Origin: Pachyseris speciosa
Lineage: Eukaryota > Cnidaria > Anthozoa > Scleractinia > Pachyseridae
Direction: 5' to 3'
DNA length: 64,000 nucleotides
Assembly (NCBI GenBank): GCA_016490735.1
Contig: JAEMWC010000262.1
Coordinates: forward strand, 400,001 to 464,000
The stretch's first letter is position 1, and the number at the start of each line of letters is the position of its first letter. The translations under genes and the position numbers were made by a program. This document shows positions 26,601-34,246 of the stretch, one piece after another. A model generated the notes under the pieces. That model saw nothing but the letters and a program-made list of their open reading frames with translations. It was not told where the DNA came from and searched no databases.

Positions 26601-29600
26601 CACATTTTGACGTCATCTGTGATCTATTACTGAACAGACGCACGGCAACATGGAATCTATTTGTTAATTAGATAGTGAGTAGCGGTTGTCAACAAAATGT
26701 CGGCCGCTTCTTCTCGTTTTTGTAGTGTCTGCGAGGAGGATTTAGATAATTTACTTGTTTAGTTTTGAACGACTAGTAGATTTATACTAAAACAATTAGA
26801 TAATTCGCTCTCAGCTATCACGCGATAGAAATCTCGAGCTCATAATCTAATTGTTAAATATTCCGATTTCCTAATTAATTCAGATTTATTTTTCTCATTA
26901 ATATTCACGTTTTCGAACTATTTACTCCAGTCCCGGCAAGTCAGGATCATCGAGGTTTGACTGTATGTCCTTTTACCTGGAGTGTTGGACTTGAGCCTTG
27001 TAACTTGTCAATAGCCGCTGTTCTTTACATGAGCAAGAGGTAGCTAACTTTCAAACCCAAATCTTAGCCATTTTTCGTGCATGTGTTTTAGCTAACGGAC
27101 TGTGAGAACTGGGAGGTATTCTTCAATTTCATGGCTCAAAACTTCTCCAGAAAGGTTTCTCTGTGACAGCAAAACAAAGAAAATTGTTTCCCTAACTTGT
27201 GCAATAATACGAGCGTGTGACAAGTGACTAATTTTTAATGAGACGTATTGTTCATCAGGGATGACATTGGTACAGCGCTTAAACTATTCCAAGATGCCAG
27301 AGAACGAGGAGCGTTCCTATCAGATGCGACATGTCTTCTGATGTTGAACTCCATGGCCAGGACAGGCCAGTTAGAATATTTTGAAAATGGTAAGAAAACA
27401 CCTCTGTTTCATTCTCTGGCTTCAGTGCCAAACTTCTCGGCAGCTTTCAGTTAAAATGATTAGACTTTAATTATAATATAATTAGCACTTTAGATATGGT
27501 TTTACATTTTCGGCATAGTTAATTTAATTATTTAATGATATTTCATCGATTGTAATGATTGTAAAGCGCATTAGATCATATATTTTTGATGAATTTTTGC
27601 GCTATATAAGTAACAAGTTTATTTAGAAAAAGACTTTTTTCCCCTTTGGACAGCTTTGTTGCTGAGCAATGGTACAAGGCCGAATCACCTCAGTCCCACT
27701 GACCAGTTCTAAGTTCTGAAACACACATTGGATCCAGAGAGCGGCGAAGCGGTGTCTTCTTCAATTTGCTTAAATTCACCCTTGATTTTACCATGCGTTC
27801 GCGCGAGAACTGGGGAAAAAGTTGGACTATTTGCAGTCTGTTATTAAAAGAACTTCTAAAGTTCTTTCTCGAAATTCGTTCTATGTAGGATAAATTGCTA
27901 ACAGAAGGTCATGTCTTCCAACTTGCTCTGTAATCATGCTGATGATTAAACAAATCGTACTCCCGCTACGCGGTCGTTCGATTTCGTTAATCACTCGTAT
28001 CATTACAGACCTAATTGGACTGCGACCATTCCAAATTCAATCTTTTGTCGCCGTTGTGTTTTGGTGATGTTTCCTCAGCCTTGGAAGACATCATGACCAA
28101 CAGAATTGCATCAGCATATAGTATGAAGTGGTTAGGACTGCTGCGTGGTCTGCTGTTCTGTTGCCTGCATGCTGGAAAGAAAGATCTTGCTTTGAAACTT
28201 CAGCTGGTAAGGTCTTGCTGTTGAGTACTTTGACAAAATCCTTACAGAGCATGTAAAGGAGCAAAGGGTACCATTTGTAACTTGCGTAGAAATTTGTCTT
28301 CGTTTTGTCGTTTTTGTGTTTGGTTTGTTTTGCTCTTGTTTTTGTTTGTCATCTGGAACTCGGATTTTTTTCGAGTTTCCATTTAGGATTTCATGCATTT
28401 TCTATCATGTTGTATTGTTGTAGTTGTCGCTTTTTTTTGGGGGGGGGGGGGGACGGGTAAGGGAGGCGTGAAGCTAAACGATTTGATGAACAACCGTGTT
28501 CACTTGGCCAATCAGCTATGATGCTACTGAAATGCTGTGCGCATGCTAATTTTCGTCATCTTTTCGTTTTCCTTAGGAGCACGAAATTCGAATTGAAGTA
28601 AACGCATTTGTTTCATATTCAGAAAACTCTGCCAAACGAGGAGAGGTGAGAATTTTTATAGTATGCATTTCATCCACTGTGATCTAGTTCTTGTGTTCAG
28701 CGTCGCTCAACTCAAGGCCCAGTCTTTCAAAACACGACCAAGCTAATCCCGGATTAGGGAAAACTTTAATACCAAGGCCAATTTAATTGTATTCCCGAGG
28801 GTTTTCGCCCTTATGTTTAACTTAACCTTGACTTTACTTTGACTTGAACGTACAATCTGCTTTAATAATAAAAACAGTTTCAACGAGCGAGATGAATTTT
28901 TAATCGTGGCCCTGTGGTAATCAGCTTTCGATCGATCGGACCTAGTCTAATAATTCGATGTTTGCGGGGATTTTTCGCTACTCCTTCCACAACTGAAATC
29001 AACGGTCTACCTGACTTATGTGGGTTCTATAAAATGGGGCGTATTCGTCATGATAGTGAGAGCCACAAGTTCTTTTGCATTCTTTTAACTGGGCCGTTTG
29101 TAGTTTATTAATCATTGCAAGTTCATTGTGTGTGGCAAATAAATATGCAAATGCAGATCATGAATTGCTGGTACCACCTGCCGAAATTAGATATCTCTTA
29201 AAACTTCTCTATCCTGTCCCCAAAAAGAAGAGGTTGAAGGTCTTTTGAGTGACGCCAGCATCGTATACTTCTCGTCCTTAGGTTAATGCCGTGTTAAACG
29301 CCATAGAATTCTTCAAGGAAAATGAGATCAACCCTACGGCCCTGTATCCAGCACTTATCAGAGCTTACGGTAAGTTAAACCGAGAAATAATTTTCATTGT
29401 TGTTCGCGTTTGAAATTGTTTTTCTTGAAACTGCTAAAAGTTGTATTTGTAGAATCAAGTTAGTCATCCTTCGAAGTCTTTTCCACATTAACAAAAATTC
29501 CCAAGATACTTTTAAGCTTTTGTCCCCGACACTGGGGCTGTCGGCTAGCTGCAGAAGTATTCATGTGGTGGCTTGGTTAGACTGGTCGCATTCCGTTTCT

Positions 29601-32600
29601 AGATAGTAGCAAACGCAAGCCAACAACAGCGCGGAGAGGCTGGAGCGAGAGAAATAAAGCGAGAAGAGACTGGGGAAAGGCACGAGAGAAAAGTGACCAA
29701 TTACCCGGTACAATCTCGTGACCAAATTTGGTCATAAACTTAGGAATATCGTGCAGAGAACTTCCTAATAACTACAAGGAATGCCTGCAAAAAAAGGCCA
29801 CGGATTGTTTCTGCTGATAAAGTTCCTGTGATAGGAGGGAAGGATTCCCATTCTTGATAGTTTGGTTCTCTCTGTGGAAAGACGTGTTCTCAATTGTATC
29901 GCTTCAGCGGGCAAAGATAGCCGTATCTGGTTGTCCGGGGCTAGCGGATTTTCCCGTCGGGCTAGTAGATTCTAGCATTAGCGTTAGGCTGGCGGCCCAT
30001 AAAGTACTTAGATTGGGTGGTGTTCTCTCTGTTGGATTTTAAGTTGTGACAGAAGGTAAAGGAATTTAATTACAGCAAGGGTTAATATCAGAAATCTAAG
30101 AACAAATTTGGTTAAGTTAATAGGCGCATGCGCTTGATGTCCGACGTGACGTATTACACACAGTCTGCAGCTTGTACCTCTTGTCTAATTGATAATGCTG
30201 TTTATGTTAGATGCACGAAAGGACCCTGATGCGATCAAGGGTGTATACGAACAGCTGGTGTCTGAAGGGGTGCTACTCGACAGCAATTTTCTTCAGCAGT
30301 ACAATCAAATACTTCTGAAGTACGCTGATAAAGCGTCAAGCGAACCAGACCTACCCCCACAGGCAAGTATTGCAAAATGTTGAAGTAACGCAGTTTTTAC
30401 GCCTTTGGCATTTTTTTCTGGTTGTTGTTGTTTTGTTTTGTTTTGTTTTGTTTGTGCGTGTGTGGTTGTTTGTTTGTGCGCGTGTGGTTGTTTGTTTGTG
30501 CGCGTGTGGTTGTTTGTTTGTGCGCGTGTGGTTGTTTGTTTGTGCGTGTGTGGTTGTTTGTTTGTGCGTATGTGGTTGTTTGTTTGTGCGTGTGTGGTTG
30601 TTTGTTTGTGCGTGTATGGTTTTTGTGCGTGTGTGGTTGTTTGTTTGTTTTTACTTTTTCTTTTTTCTGTTTTTTAATTTCATTTTTGATTTGTTTGTTT
30701 TTTGTTTTTGACCAGCAGAATTTGATAAACGTTTGAAACAAATGTGTATATTGGTCATCGTCAATAGTCGTAGGCCGTAGTAGCCCAAACCTGTCAACAC
30801 AATCTTTTGCAACGAGGAAGCTTAAATCATAAGTCTAGTATGGGGTCCTTTTTAGGCTTCCCACCTCATTATTTTTGCGTTCATTTTTTAAATTCATTTG
30901 AATTGGAACCAATTACAAACATCTCTATTCCTGGTTTTAAGGTGGGCCCACACGAAGGGATTTGTTGCAGGAACATGTTGCTGCAAGACGTAGCAGGGAC
31001 ATATTTATAAACTGTGCACACTATGGGTTATCTAGCTGGTAAGTGTAGCAGGGACATGAATCAGGGGAAGGGTCACGACTAGCGCACACACACGAAAATG
31101 TAGCTGGAACATATCCTTGGTAGATCTTGCAGGGACACATCCCCTCGTGTGTGTTCACACTTTTTCTGTCGTGCAACATAAATTTTGTGCAAAATTTGTT
31201 CCCGCAACATGTCCATGAAGTTCAACAGGTTGAACTCCGTGCGACATGTTGCAGGGACACATTTTGCACAAAATTCATGCTGCACGAGTGAAAAAGATGT
31301 CAACGCACACGAGGGGATGGGTTCCTGGAAGATCTACCAAGGATATGCTCCAGCTACATTTTCGTGTGTGTGTGCTAGTCGTGTGTGCATCCCTGCAACA
31401 TATCCTCAGTGTGTACTTAACATGTCCCCTCGTGTGGGCCCACCTTTATGGCCATGTATGCATCATGTTTTTCGCAGTGGTGTAGGGTAATTTTCTCAGT
31501 GCGATATTCGTTGCAAGCTCCTACCGATTTGATGATGGTCCAGAAATAATATGCAGCGTTGAGAGAAAAGCGTATTTGACGTGAGCACAGAACTCTTTGG
31601 AGTACCCAAGGTTGGAGAGGTCTTTCAAACCTGCTGATATCCCATGTGCTGTTATTCCCCCACAGCTAGGTGGTGATTCCCCACAGCTAGGTGTTTGAAA
31701 TCGTTTTTAGCTTTCACATGCGATTTGAAATTGCTTTAAAAATCTTCGCTTAATTAATAGTCTGTATGAAAAACTGGAAACCGTGATTTCGTTTCTTAGT
31801 CACTGATGGTCGATTCTATGAAGTGGTTAGGTGATCACGTGATCAGAAAGATCGATACCTTCTGTTGTTGTTGTTGCTTGAGTCATACTCAAAAGACTGG
31901 TGCAACCCTGAATCGAGGACAGCATGACTGGCGATTTTGTTACATAACATCCACCCAGTTTTATGTTTTGACTTGGAATTGTAATGATCATTCTTCTTCT
32001 TGTCCTGTATAAACACCATATACAGGTTTCATGTTTAGAATTATTCCTCACTTCTCGTTTATTTTTCTGTTAGGCACAAACTGAACAAGCTGAAGATGAA
32101 CTATCGAGCGAAGATGAAGAACATCCTATGGAAGAAATCAAAAAAGACTTTGAAGAGGTACACTGCATTTACTCCATTCAGTCATAAGAGCCAACTTTAC
32201 TTAATGCGAAAGTTCATTCGTGTCTACATAAACGTTTCAGTAGGGTTTTTTTAAAGACTGAATCAAACCAGACTAGCAACAGCAAAATCTTTGAGGTGGA
32301 CATGTACTCGCTAAAAAATAAGTGAATCGCGCCCAGTCGTAAAAGCCTTATCACTGAACTACCTGTGCTTAGACTGAAATACAAAGCTGTTGACCTCAAA
32401 AGTCCTTGCATACTACCAGAGTCGAATTATACCTTGATACCGAGTTACCTTTTTACTCAATAAGTAGCTTCCCCGGCTGAGCATCACCCTGGAAGAAACC
32501 AGTCTAACTGGGGTCGAAAACTAAGGTTTTTTTATTTTGGTGTTATCGGAGCAGATAGAGTAGAGTACTTTCTATGTTAATTAGTATAAATATACTAGCG

Positions 32601-33419
32601 TTCTATCACGAATGCCGTTCTCTGATTGGCTACGCTACTCACTATCTATTCTGTGATAGATAGTGAGTAGCGGTTGTCAACAAAATGGCGCCCGCTTCTT
32701 CGCGTCTTCGAAGTGTCTGTGAGGAGAATTTGGATAATTTACTTGTTTAGTTTTGAACGACTTGTAGATTTATACCAAAACAATTAGATTATTCGCTCTC
32801 GATTTCTATGCGTGATAGCTGATTCGGGCTGCGCCCTCATCAGCTATCACGCGATAGAAATCTCGAGCTCATAATCTAATTGTTAAATAGTTTTCTTTTT
32901 TTAAAGTTTTTAATTACTTTATAATAAGCACTACCATAAAAACACAGCTCTTAACCAAGAGCCGCATCAGAAATGTCGGTGAAAGCACCGCGGCGGTTTT
33001 GGGGGTAGTGCGATATTCTTCAGAGTCAACTTCTCTAGAAATACCTTTATAAGAGTAAGGATGGGGCTACTTTTTGGAGCAGTACAAGCAGTTATGTTGC
33101 CATTATTTGTTTTAAGTACGAACCTCCACTGTATATCCAACATACAAAATACAGGAGTTGTTTTGATTAGGAAAAATCTCGATGTAATAGGAAAATTAAA
33201 AGAAAAGTTTTCAATTTCCTAAGCAAGTCGGTTTGTAAACCTGGAGAGGTTCTTTATCAGACCTTGAATTTTTTGCTTCATCATTTCTCTGTTTCCTCGT
33301 TGTTTGTTCGGCCGTATTTTGTCTGTTTGGTTGGTTGTTTGGTTGGTTTGCGCATTTGTTAGCTAAACCAATTATATTTTGTTTTTAATTTTATTTTTCA
33401 GGAGGAGAAAAGTGAATAA
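4999..33419 (+). CDS. PPR-repeat protein, LRPPRC-like, C-terminal 516 residues
   Basis: This gene encodes a helical-repeat RNA-binding protein of the pentatricopeptide family, members of which act on organelle transcripts; a mitochondrial role is inferred. Nineteen exons join with matching phase: 4999-5026, 9749-9791, 9889-9974, 11832-11918, 14479-14544, 15382-15438, 15867-15965, 17579-17631, 18723-18803, 19201-19280, 21325-21423, 25907-26009, 27259-27389, 28079-28206, 28577-28645, 29282-29369, 30211-30362, 32074-32157 and 33402-33419 (TAA). The clearest PPR motifs are near residues 248-282 (VYNNLLYVYGFHGDVDS, then VFEEMKANGSEPN) and 283-317 (SYSNIVRTYLL, then ALKLFQDARERG). The C-terminus is acidic (EDELSSEDEEHPMEE) and ends EEEKSE. 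All introns are GT-AG except that after 30362, which starts GCAAGT. The first exon seen is internal and short, so it is the least certain. The LRPPRC assignment is inference; another metazoan PPR protein is possible. Confidence 0.85.
5240..5335 (+). mobile_element. 3' tail of a tRNA-type SINE or its LINE partner
   Basis: The tail TGTAAAGCACATGCGATCA…CACTGTATAAG is followed by (TTA)n. The same tail recurs at 27553-27615 and 36332-36400, with the latter attached to a tRNA-like head. Confidence 0.55.
6012..6830. mobile_element. Nested TIR element with TAGAGNGTTTTCA ends
   Basis: The left end TAGAGGGTTTTCACGTGACG and right end GCGTGACTGAAAACGCTCTA are imperfect inverted repeats. A clear target duplication was not found. 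The interior has no transposase frame. Confidence 0.6.
6252..6474. mobile_element. Innermost MITE with GAAGGGCTGAG ends
   Basis: The ends GAAGGGCTGAGGGCATAAAC and GTTTATGCTCTCAGCCCTTC are inverted and flanked by AATT on both sides. The same tip sequence bounds the larger composite at 10268-11246, so both belong to one family. Confidence 0.7.
7600..8155 (-). mobile_element. LINE 3' fragment with a reverse-transcriptase tail
   Basis: The minus strand of 8000-8130 reads GTKIWNSIPEDLRLVPKY, the tail motif of LINE reverse transcriptases. The 3' end runs to (GTT)n near 7770-7790 on the minus strand. A stretch at 7790-7970 with repeated GGGTGGGAAATTTGAC-like pieces interrupts it and may be a separate insertion. 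The rest of the LINE is missing. Confidence 0.6.
8163..8482. mobile_element. hAT-type MITE, CAGGGTTC ends
   Basis: CAGGGTTCACACG at the left and GTATGAACCCTG at the right are inverted. Subterminal CCTTGAAAGTCCTTGAA repeats occur on both sides in opposite senses. An 8-bp target duplication could not be matched. Confidence 0.6.
8491..9256. mobile_element. Long-armed foldback element next to TTTAA
   Basis: GTGCGTATGACAC at the left and GTGTCATATGCAC at the right lie at the tips of arms about 150-170 bp long, flanked by TTTAA on both sides. Both arms contain TGTGACGTCACAA and the TGGTTGCC(C/G)AGTTATTCAAG stretch in opposite senses. Short frames inside show no recognisable protein. Confidence 0.75.
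9262..9345 (-). repeat. Remnant of the tRNA-unit repeat, tRNA part lost
   Basis: The minus strand has the unit's hallmark GTACAAGCCTGAA, a T-run, then GGCTTTATTTTCACTG, and an AT-rich hairpin near TATATGAT. These match the flanks of the tRNA at 12384-12455, but the tRNA body is missing. Confidence 0.5.
9344..9640 (-). mobile_element. Palindromic-tip element, copy C (inverted)
   Basis: The copy has tips TTTTAGTATAAATGTACTAG (9450) and a decayed partner near 9630. Outside the first tip is the trailing hairpin ending AATTAGATTATGAGCT. It contains a decayed form of the short frame that is better kept in the copies at 26.2 and 32.6 kb, here with a stop. Confidence 0.65.
10268..11246. mobile_element. 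Composite element with GAAGGGCTGAG ends and nested foldbacks
   Basis: The outer ends GAAGGGCTGAGAATAG and CTATACTCTCAGCCCTTC are inverted and belong to the family at 6252-6474. Inside are a foldback at 10287-10427 (TGTTGTGGTTCAATTTTATC arms), a hAT-like MITE at 10429-10571 (CAGTGTTCCAGATAAGA ends) and a foldback of about 200 bp at 10616-10813 centred on GGCCACATGTGGCC. Part of that foldback is repeated at 10976-11030. Confidence 0.6.
11437..11809. mobile_element. pogo/Tigger-type MITE with TA duplication
   Basis: The ends CAGTCGAACCTCGATTATCC and GGATAATCGAGGTTTGACTG are inverted and flanked by TA (11435-11436 and 11810-11811), as expected for the pogo branch of Tc1/mariner. It lies just upstream of the exon at 11832. 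A second, 5'-truncated copy ends at 26963. Confidence 0.85.
12322..12606 (-). repeat. tRNA-Thr-like unit of 253 bp with start of a second unit
   Basis: The motif CGATCATCGCAG…GAACACTACTTAAGCA occurs at 12322 and again at 12575, a period of 253 bp. On the minus strand the order is AT-rich hairpin, tRNA-like sequence, a CTGAA-T-run-TTCAGGC hairpin, then GTTCATAACTGCGATGATC. The layout and period match the array at 19.8-20.8 kb. The unit abuts the 3' end of the minus-strand Penelope-like copy. Confidence 0.75.
12384..12455 (-). tRNA. tRNA-Thr(GGT)-like sequence
   Basis: The 72-nt sequence has a perfect 7-bp acceptor stem (GGCTTGT/ACAAGCC), a GCTC/GAGC D stem, loop CTGGTAT with anticodon GGT, and GGGTTCGAATCC in the T arm. 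The anticodon stem has one mismatch and the T stem is poor. It is embedded in a repeat unit, so it may be a tRNA-derived repeat part and not an active gene. Confidence 0.6.
12600..13135 (-). pseudogene. Penelope-like element, inverted truncated copy
   Basis: The minus strand matches the GIY-YIG end of the plus-strand copy at 13136-14174 over most of its length. It starts opposite the CCCTTTCACTCAAAACACTG segment and ends near IGTLNPHG. The frame is broken. Its head-to-head placement against the other copy is typical of Penelope insertions. Confidence 0.7.
13136..14174 (+). pseudogene. Penelope-like retroelement: reverse-transcriptase end and GIY-YIG domain
   Basis: One frame from about 13150 to 13715 encodes the end of a Penelope-type reverse transcriptase (FLDIKVSISG, then VHYKPTDSHSYLLHSSSHPS). 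An in-frame TAG lies at 13378-13380. After a frameshift, an open stretch of 101 codons (13872-14174) encodes the GIY-YIG endonuclease region: CTFCKKLYIGETGRR, then FREHLRDVEKDD and a C-terminal LIFQIGTLNSHGINERF. Such proteins copy RNA to DNA and nick the target. The palm domain is missing and the element is dead. It sits in a PPR-gene intron. Confidence 0.85.
14175..14410 (+). mobile_element. Penelope-like 3' region with a hammerhead-like motif
   Basis: Downstream of the stop, 14263-14311 can fold with outer stem GATTCG/CGAATC, inner stem GGGC/GCTC, and a conserved GAAA before CATC. This resembles the hammerhead ribozymes known from Penelope-like elements, but the CUGANGA core reads CCAACGA and is probably inactive. 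Confidence 0.4.
14545..16396. other. Introns with nothing else recognised
   Basis: Apart from the exons at 15382-15438 and 15867-15965, no repeat family or extra exon could be supported. Confidence 0.5.
16397..16876. mobile_element. Mutator-like element with 9-bp target duplication
   Basis: The ends TAGCCTGCGTAGCAAGCG and CGCTTGCTACACAGCCTA are inverted and flanked by a perfect 9-bp CACTGGTCA (16388-16396 and 16877-16885). A 9-bp duplication points to a Mutator-type transposase. The interior is a 94-bp tandem repeat (see next entry). There is no transposase frame; the overlapping frames on both strands are by-products of the repeat. Confidence 0.8.
16430..16765. repeat. 94-bp tandem repeat inside the element
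   Basis: AAAGGGGTGCGTTTCCCCTG recurs at 16491, 16585 and 16679. Each unit holds GCCTTGGCCGCGCGAAAAAT. The array ends in a hairpin (16733-16805) where GGGGCGAGAGCA is mirrored by TGCTCTCGTCCC. Confidence 0.9.
17655..18082. repeat. Minisatellite, unit 45-49 bp, nine copies
   Basis: CACGTTTGCTCTGTGAAGA, then a T-run of variable length, then CAAACAAAACTGAATTGA repeats nine times. The T-run (about 8-11) causes most of the length variation. It begins 24 bp after the exon ending at 17631. There is no CRISPR-like spacer variation. Confidence 0.9.
18083..19831. other. Introns with nothing else recognised
   Basis: Only the PPR exons at 18723-18803 and 19201-19280 and a (TTTG)n tract near 18421 are seen. 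Confidence 0.5.
19917..19990 (-). tRNA. tRNA-Thr-like sequence, inverted copy
   Basis: It is the reverse complement of the three sequences downstream, with the first base changed (T instead of G at the 5' end) and a few internal changes such as CCCACC for CGCACC. It ends exactly where the inverted unit is truncated. Confidence 0.5.
20126..20199 (+). tRNA. tRNA-Thr(GGT)-like sequence, direct copy 1
   Basis: The 74-nt sequence has a 7-bp acceptor stem (GGCTTCA/TGAAGTC), a GCTC/GAGC D stem and an ACGGG/CCCGT T stem with TTCGAAC. The anticodon loop position reads CCGGTAA (GGT), but C replaces U33 and the anticodon stem only pairs when shifted. It is probably tRNA-derived and not a working tRNA. 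Confidence 0.55.
20378..20451 (+). tRNA. tRNA-Thr(GGT)-like sequence, direct copy 2
   Basis: It is identical to copy 1 over the tRNA-like part, which implies recent duplication. Confidence 0.55.
20631..20704 (+). tRNA. tRNA-Thr(GGT)-like sequence, direct copy 3
   Basis: It is identical to copies 1 and 2. The T-run after it is longer (10 or more T), the main difference between units. Confidence 0.55.
21940..22033 (+). pseudogene. N-terminal hAT-type transposase fragment
   Basis: The frame runs from ATG over 31 codons and one base to GTATGT. It is basic and lysine-rich, ending KRKPKETTTSE. No BED finger, catalytic core or dimerisation domain follows, so it is a relic. The assignment rests on position inside a CAGGG-ended element. 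Confidence 0.4.
22788..23781. mobile_element. piggyBac-like non-autonomous element (CCCATTG ends)
   Basis: The ends CCCATTGGC and GTCAATGGG are inverted and flanked by TTAA (22784-22787 and 23782-23785), the target of piggyBac transposases. The subterminal GCCGGCCAAAACCGGCC is palindromic. The 994-bp interior has no transposase. It is nested in the hAT-like element. Confidence 0.75.
24379..24856. mobile_element. piggyBac-like MITE (CCCTTTAAGCCCC ends)
   Basis: CCCTTTAAGCCCCAA and TTGGGGCTTAAAGGG are inverted and flanked by TTAA (24375-24378 and 24857-24860). The left 200 bp match the fragment at 56600-56805. Confidence 0.85.
24930..25330 (-). mobile_element. LINE reverse-transcriptase fragment, broken
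   Basis: On the minus strand 25320-25240 reads LEYAISAWYPYLENDKHHLD followed by MIQRTAAR, the well-known C-terminal region of jockey/CR1-type reverse transcriptases. Downstream the frame is shifted and has stops. No 3' tail could be placed. Confidence 0.65.
25340..25900. other. Intron with short TTATCC…GGATAA repeats
   Basis: Near 25375-25410 the sequence has GTTATCCATTGGATAAGG and related pieces that look like the end of a small inverted-repeat element. Nothing else is recognised. Confidence 0.4.
26243..26860 (+). mobile_element. Palindromic-tip element, copy A, with a nested palindrome
   Basis: Perfect 21-bp inverted tips of the form GTTTTAGTATAAATCTACTA run from 26243 and to 26793. Beyond the second tip is a trailing hairpin (CAATTAGATAATTCGC … ATAATCTAATTG) shared with the copies at 9.3 and 32.6 kb. 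A short frame starts at 26697 (MSAASSRFCSVCEEDLDNLL) and stops at 26760-26762. A 186-bp palindrome of another family is inserted inside (26479-26664). Confidence 0.75.
26479..26664. mobile_element. 186-bp near-perfect palindrome nested in copy A
   Basis: AACAAATAGATTCCATGTTG at the left is mirrored to the last base at 26664, with arms of about 80 bp around a short unpaired centre (CACTCGCCTGCGGCTCGTG). Frames appear on both strands, but these only reflect the palindrome. Confidence 0.85.
26870..26963. mobile_element. pogo/Tigger-type MITE, right part only
   Basis: The right end CATCGAGGTTTGACTG is followed by TA and is preceded by the same TTAATATTCA(C/T)(G/A)TTTTCGA stretch as in the complete copy at 11437-11809. 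The left end is gone. Confidence 0.7.
27390..28078 (+). other. Intron with a SINE-type tail
   Basis: At 27553-27615 the tail GTAAAGCGCATTAGATCAT…TTTTTGCGCTATATAAG is present without a clear head. The true acceptor of the next exon is TTTCCTCAG at 28070-28078. The apparent acceptor at 28008 would give a premature stop. Confidence 0.6.
28646..30210. other. Introns; one weak MITE, otherwise nothing recognised
   Basis: Apart from the exon at 29282-29369, a patch at 28717-28910 (ACGACCAAGCTAATCCCGG) resembles the inverted-repeat element at 63015-63210. No other feature is supported. Confidence 0.4.
30363..30364 (+). promoter_or_regulatory. GC-type splice donor of the PPR gene
   Basis: The exon ends CCCCCACAG and the intron starts GCAAGT, the consensus of the rare GC-AG introns. 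Joining at this point keeps the frame open into the exon at 32074; no GT nearby would do so. Confidence 0.75.
30430..30655. repeat. Minisatellite, 22-bp unit, about nine copies
   Basis: The unit is TTTGTGCGYGTGTGGTTGTT plus TG, with small changes towards the right. It lies 70 bp after the GC donor. The long frames on both strands are low-complexity by-products. Confidence 0.9.
30941..31444. mobile_element. Foldback element of about 500 bp
   Basis: GGTGGGCCCACACGA and TCGTGTGGGCCCACC are inverted at the ends. The arms continue inward through repeated TGTTGCAGGGACA-type words and meet near 31215-31235. Nearly the whole element can fold on itself. No transposase is present. Confidence 0.75.
32583..32895 (+). 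mobile_element. Palindromic-tip element, copy B
   Basis: The left tip TAGTATAAATATACTAG is itself almost a palindrome, and the right tip TTTATACCAAAAC is slightly decayed. A frame starts at 32685 (MAPASSRLRSVCEENLDNLL) and stops at 32748-32750. The trailing hairpin (32810-32890) has arms GATTTCTATGCGTGATAGCT and its near complement around GGGCTGCGCCC, ending ATAATCTAATTG. Confidence 0.75.
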
Positions 33420-33700
33420 GTGACCGTGCTATTCAGAATTATCTGATTTGCCTCAGTGGTGGCGCTTTTCTATTCGTCCAGCCGTGTTGGAGTTTCGAGT
33501 CACCCGTGGCTGGGTTTACGTTTCTTCTTTGTGTGAAAGGCCCTGTATTACGATGAACTCATTTGCCAAATCATGAGAAAGTCGATACGTATTTGGAACT
33601 GTTTCATATTGAACATTAGAAGTGCGCTTTGTTGCTGCGGGTACGGCCACGCAACGTATCTCCTCGAAAGTGTTGTGTGATGACTCAATAACGGCTGCGT

Positions 33701-34246
33701 CAGCCTAGTCCCCAGGTGTTCTTGGTTCGGTCAAACCCAACTGTCAGCTGTGACGTCACCGAGAACGCCTAGCAAATACTGCCAGATCCACAATAAACAA
33801 CACTGAAATATGCACAAGATCGTACGTTACAATAATGGCATAATATACCTTTGAGGTTGCTGCACAAAGGATGGGTGTCCACATCGCACTCGTCTGAATC
33901 TACAAAAATTATGCTCACGATAAAAAATGTGCGGCAAAGTACATGTAACTTCAATATGAACACGACAAAACTTTGAACAGAAAAGCAACGCAAAATAATG
34001 GACTAAAAAGGTTATTCCACAAAGTTAGAACTTACCGTCGTTTGTGGACACTTCCATTGTACGGATTTGCCGCATCGGCGGTAAACTTTCACACGATACG
34101 GCGTGGAAACCAGTAAATTCCAACCAGGGTTTTTTTGCGCTAAAATCGGGTATTTTGGCAATATTTGCAAGGCGTTCTCTCGCCCACTCCTTCCCAGACT
34201 TCGCGCGGACAAGGGGGGAAAGAGGGAACGCCTAGGGACAAGGCTG
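33701..34246. mobile_element. Mutator-like MITE with 9-bp duplication, in PPR gene 3' flank
   Basis: CAGCCTAGTCCCCAGG and CCTAGGGACAAGGCTG are inverted and flanked by a perfect CGGCTGCGT (33692-33700 and 34247-34255). It lies 282 bp past the stop codon of the PPR gene, so it may be in its 3' UTR; a possible AATAAA at 33792 is inside the element. Confidence 0.85.

Noticed and set aside
26355..26671. Frames of 79-94 codons on both strands
   Set aside because: They are produced by the 186-bp palindrome, which reads alike on both strands.
28015..28078. Extension of the exon at 28079 upstream to a TTG
   Set aside because: An in-frame TAA precedes it, and the acceptor at 28078 gives exact phase with the previous exon.
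30370..30741. Frames of 90-114 codons on both strands, rich in VVVCLCVC or THKQTT
   Set aside because: They are low-complexity translations of the 22-bp minisatellite within an intron.
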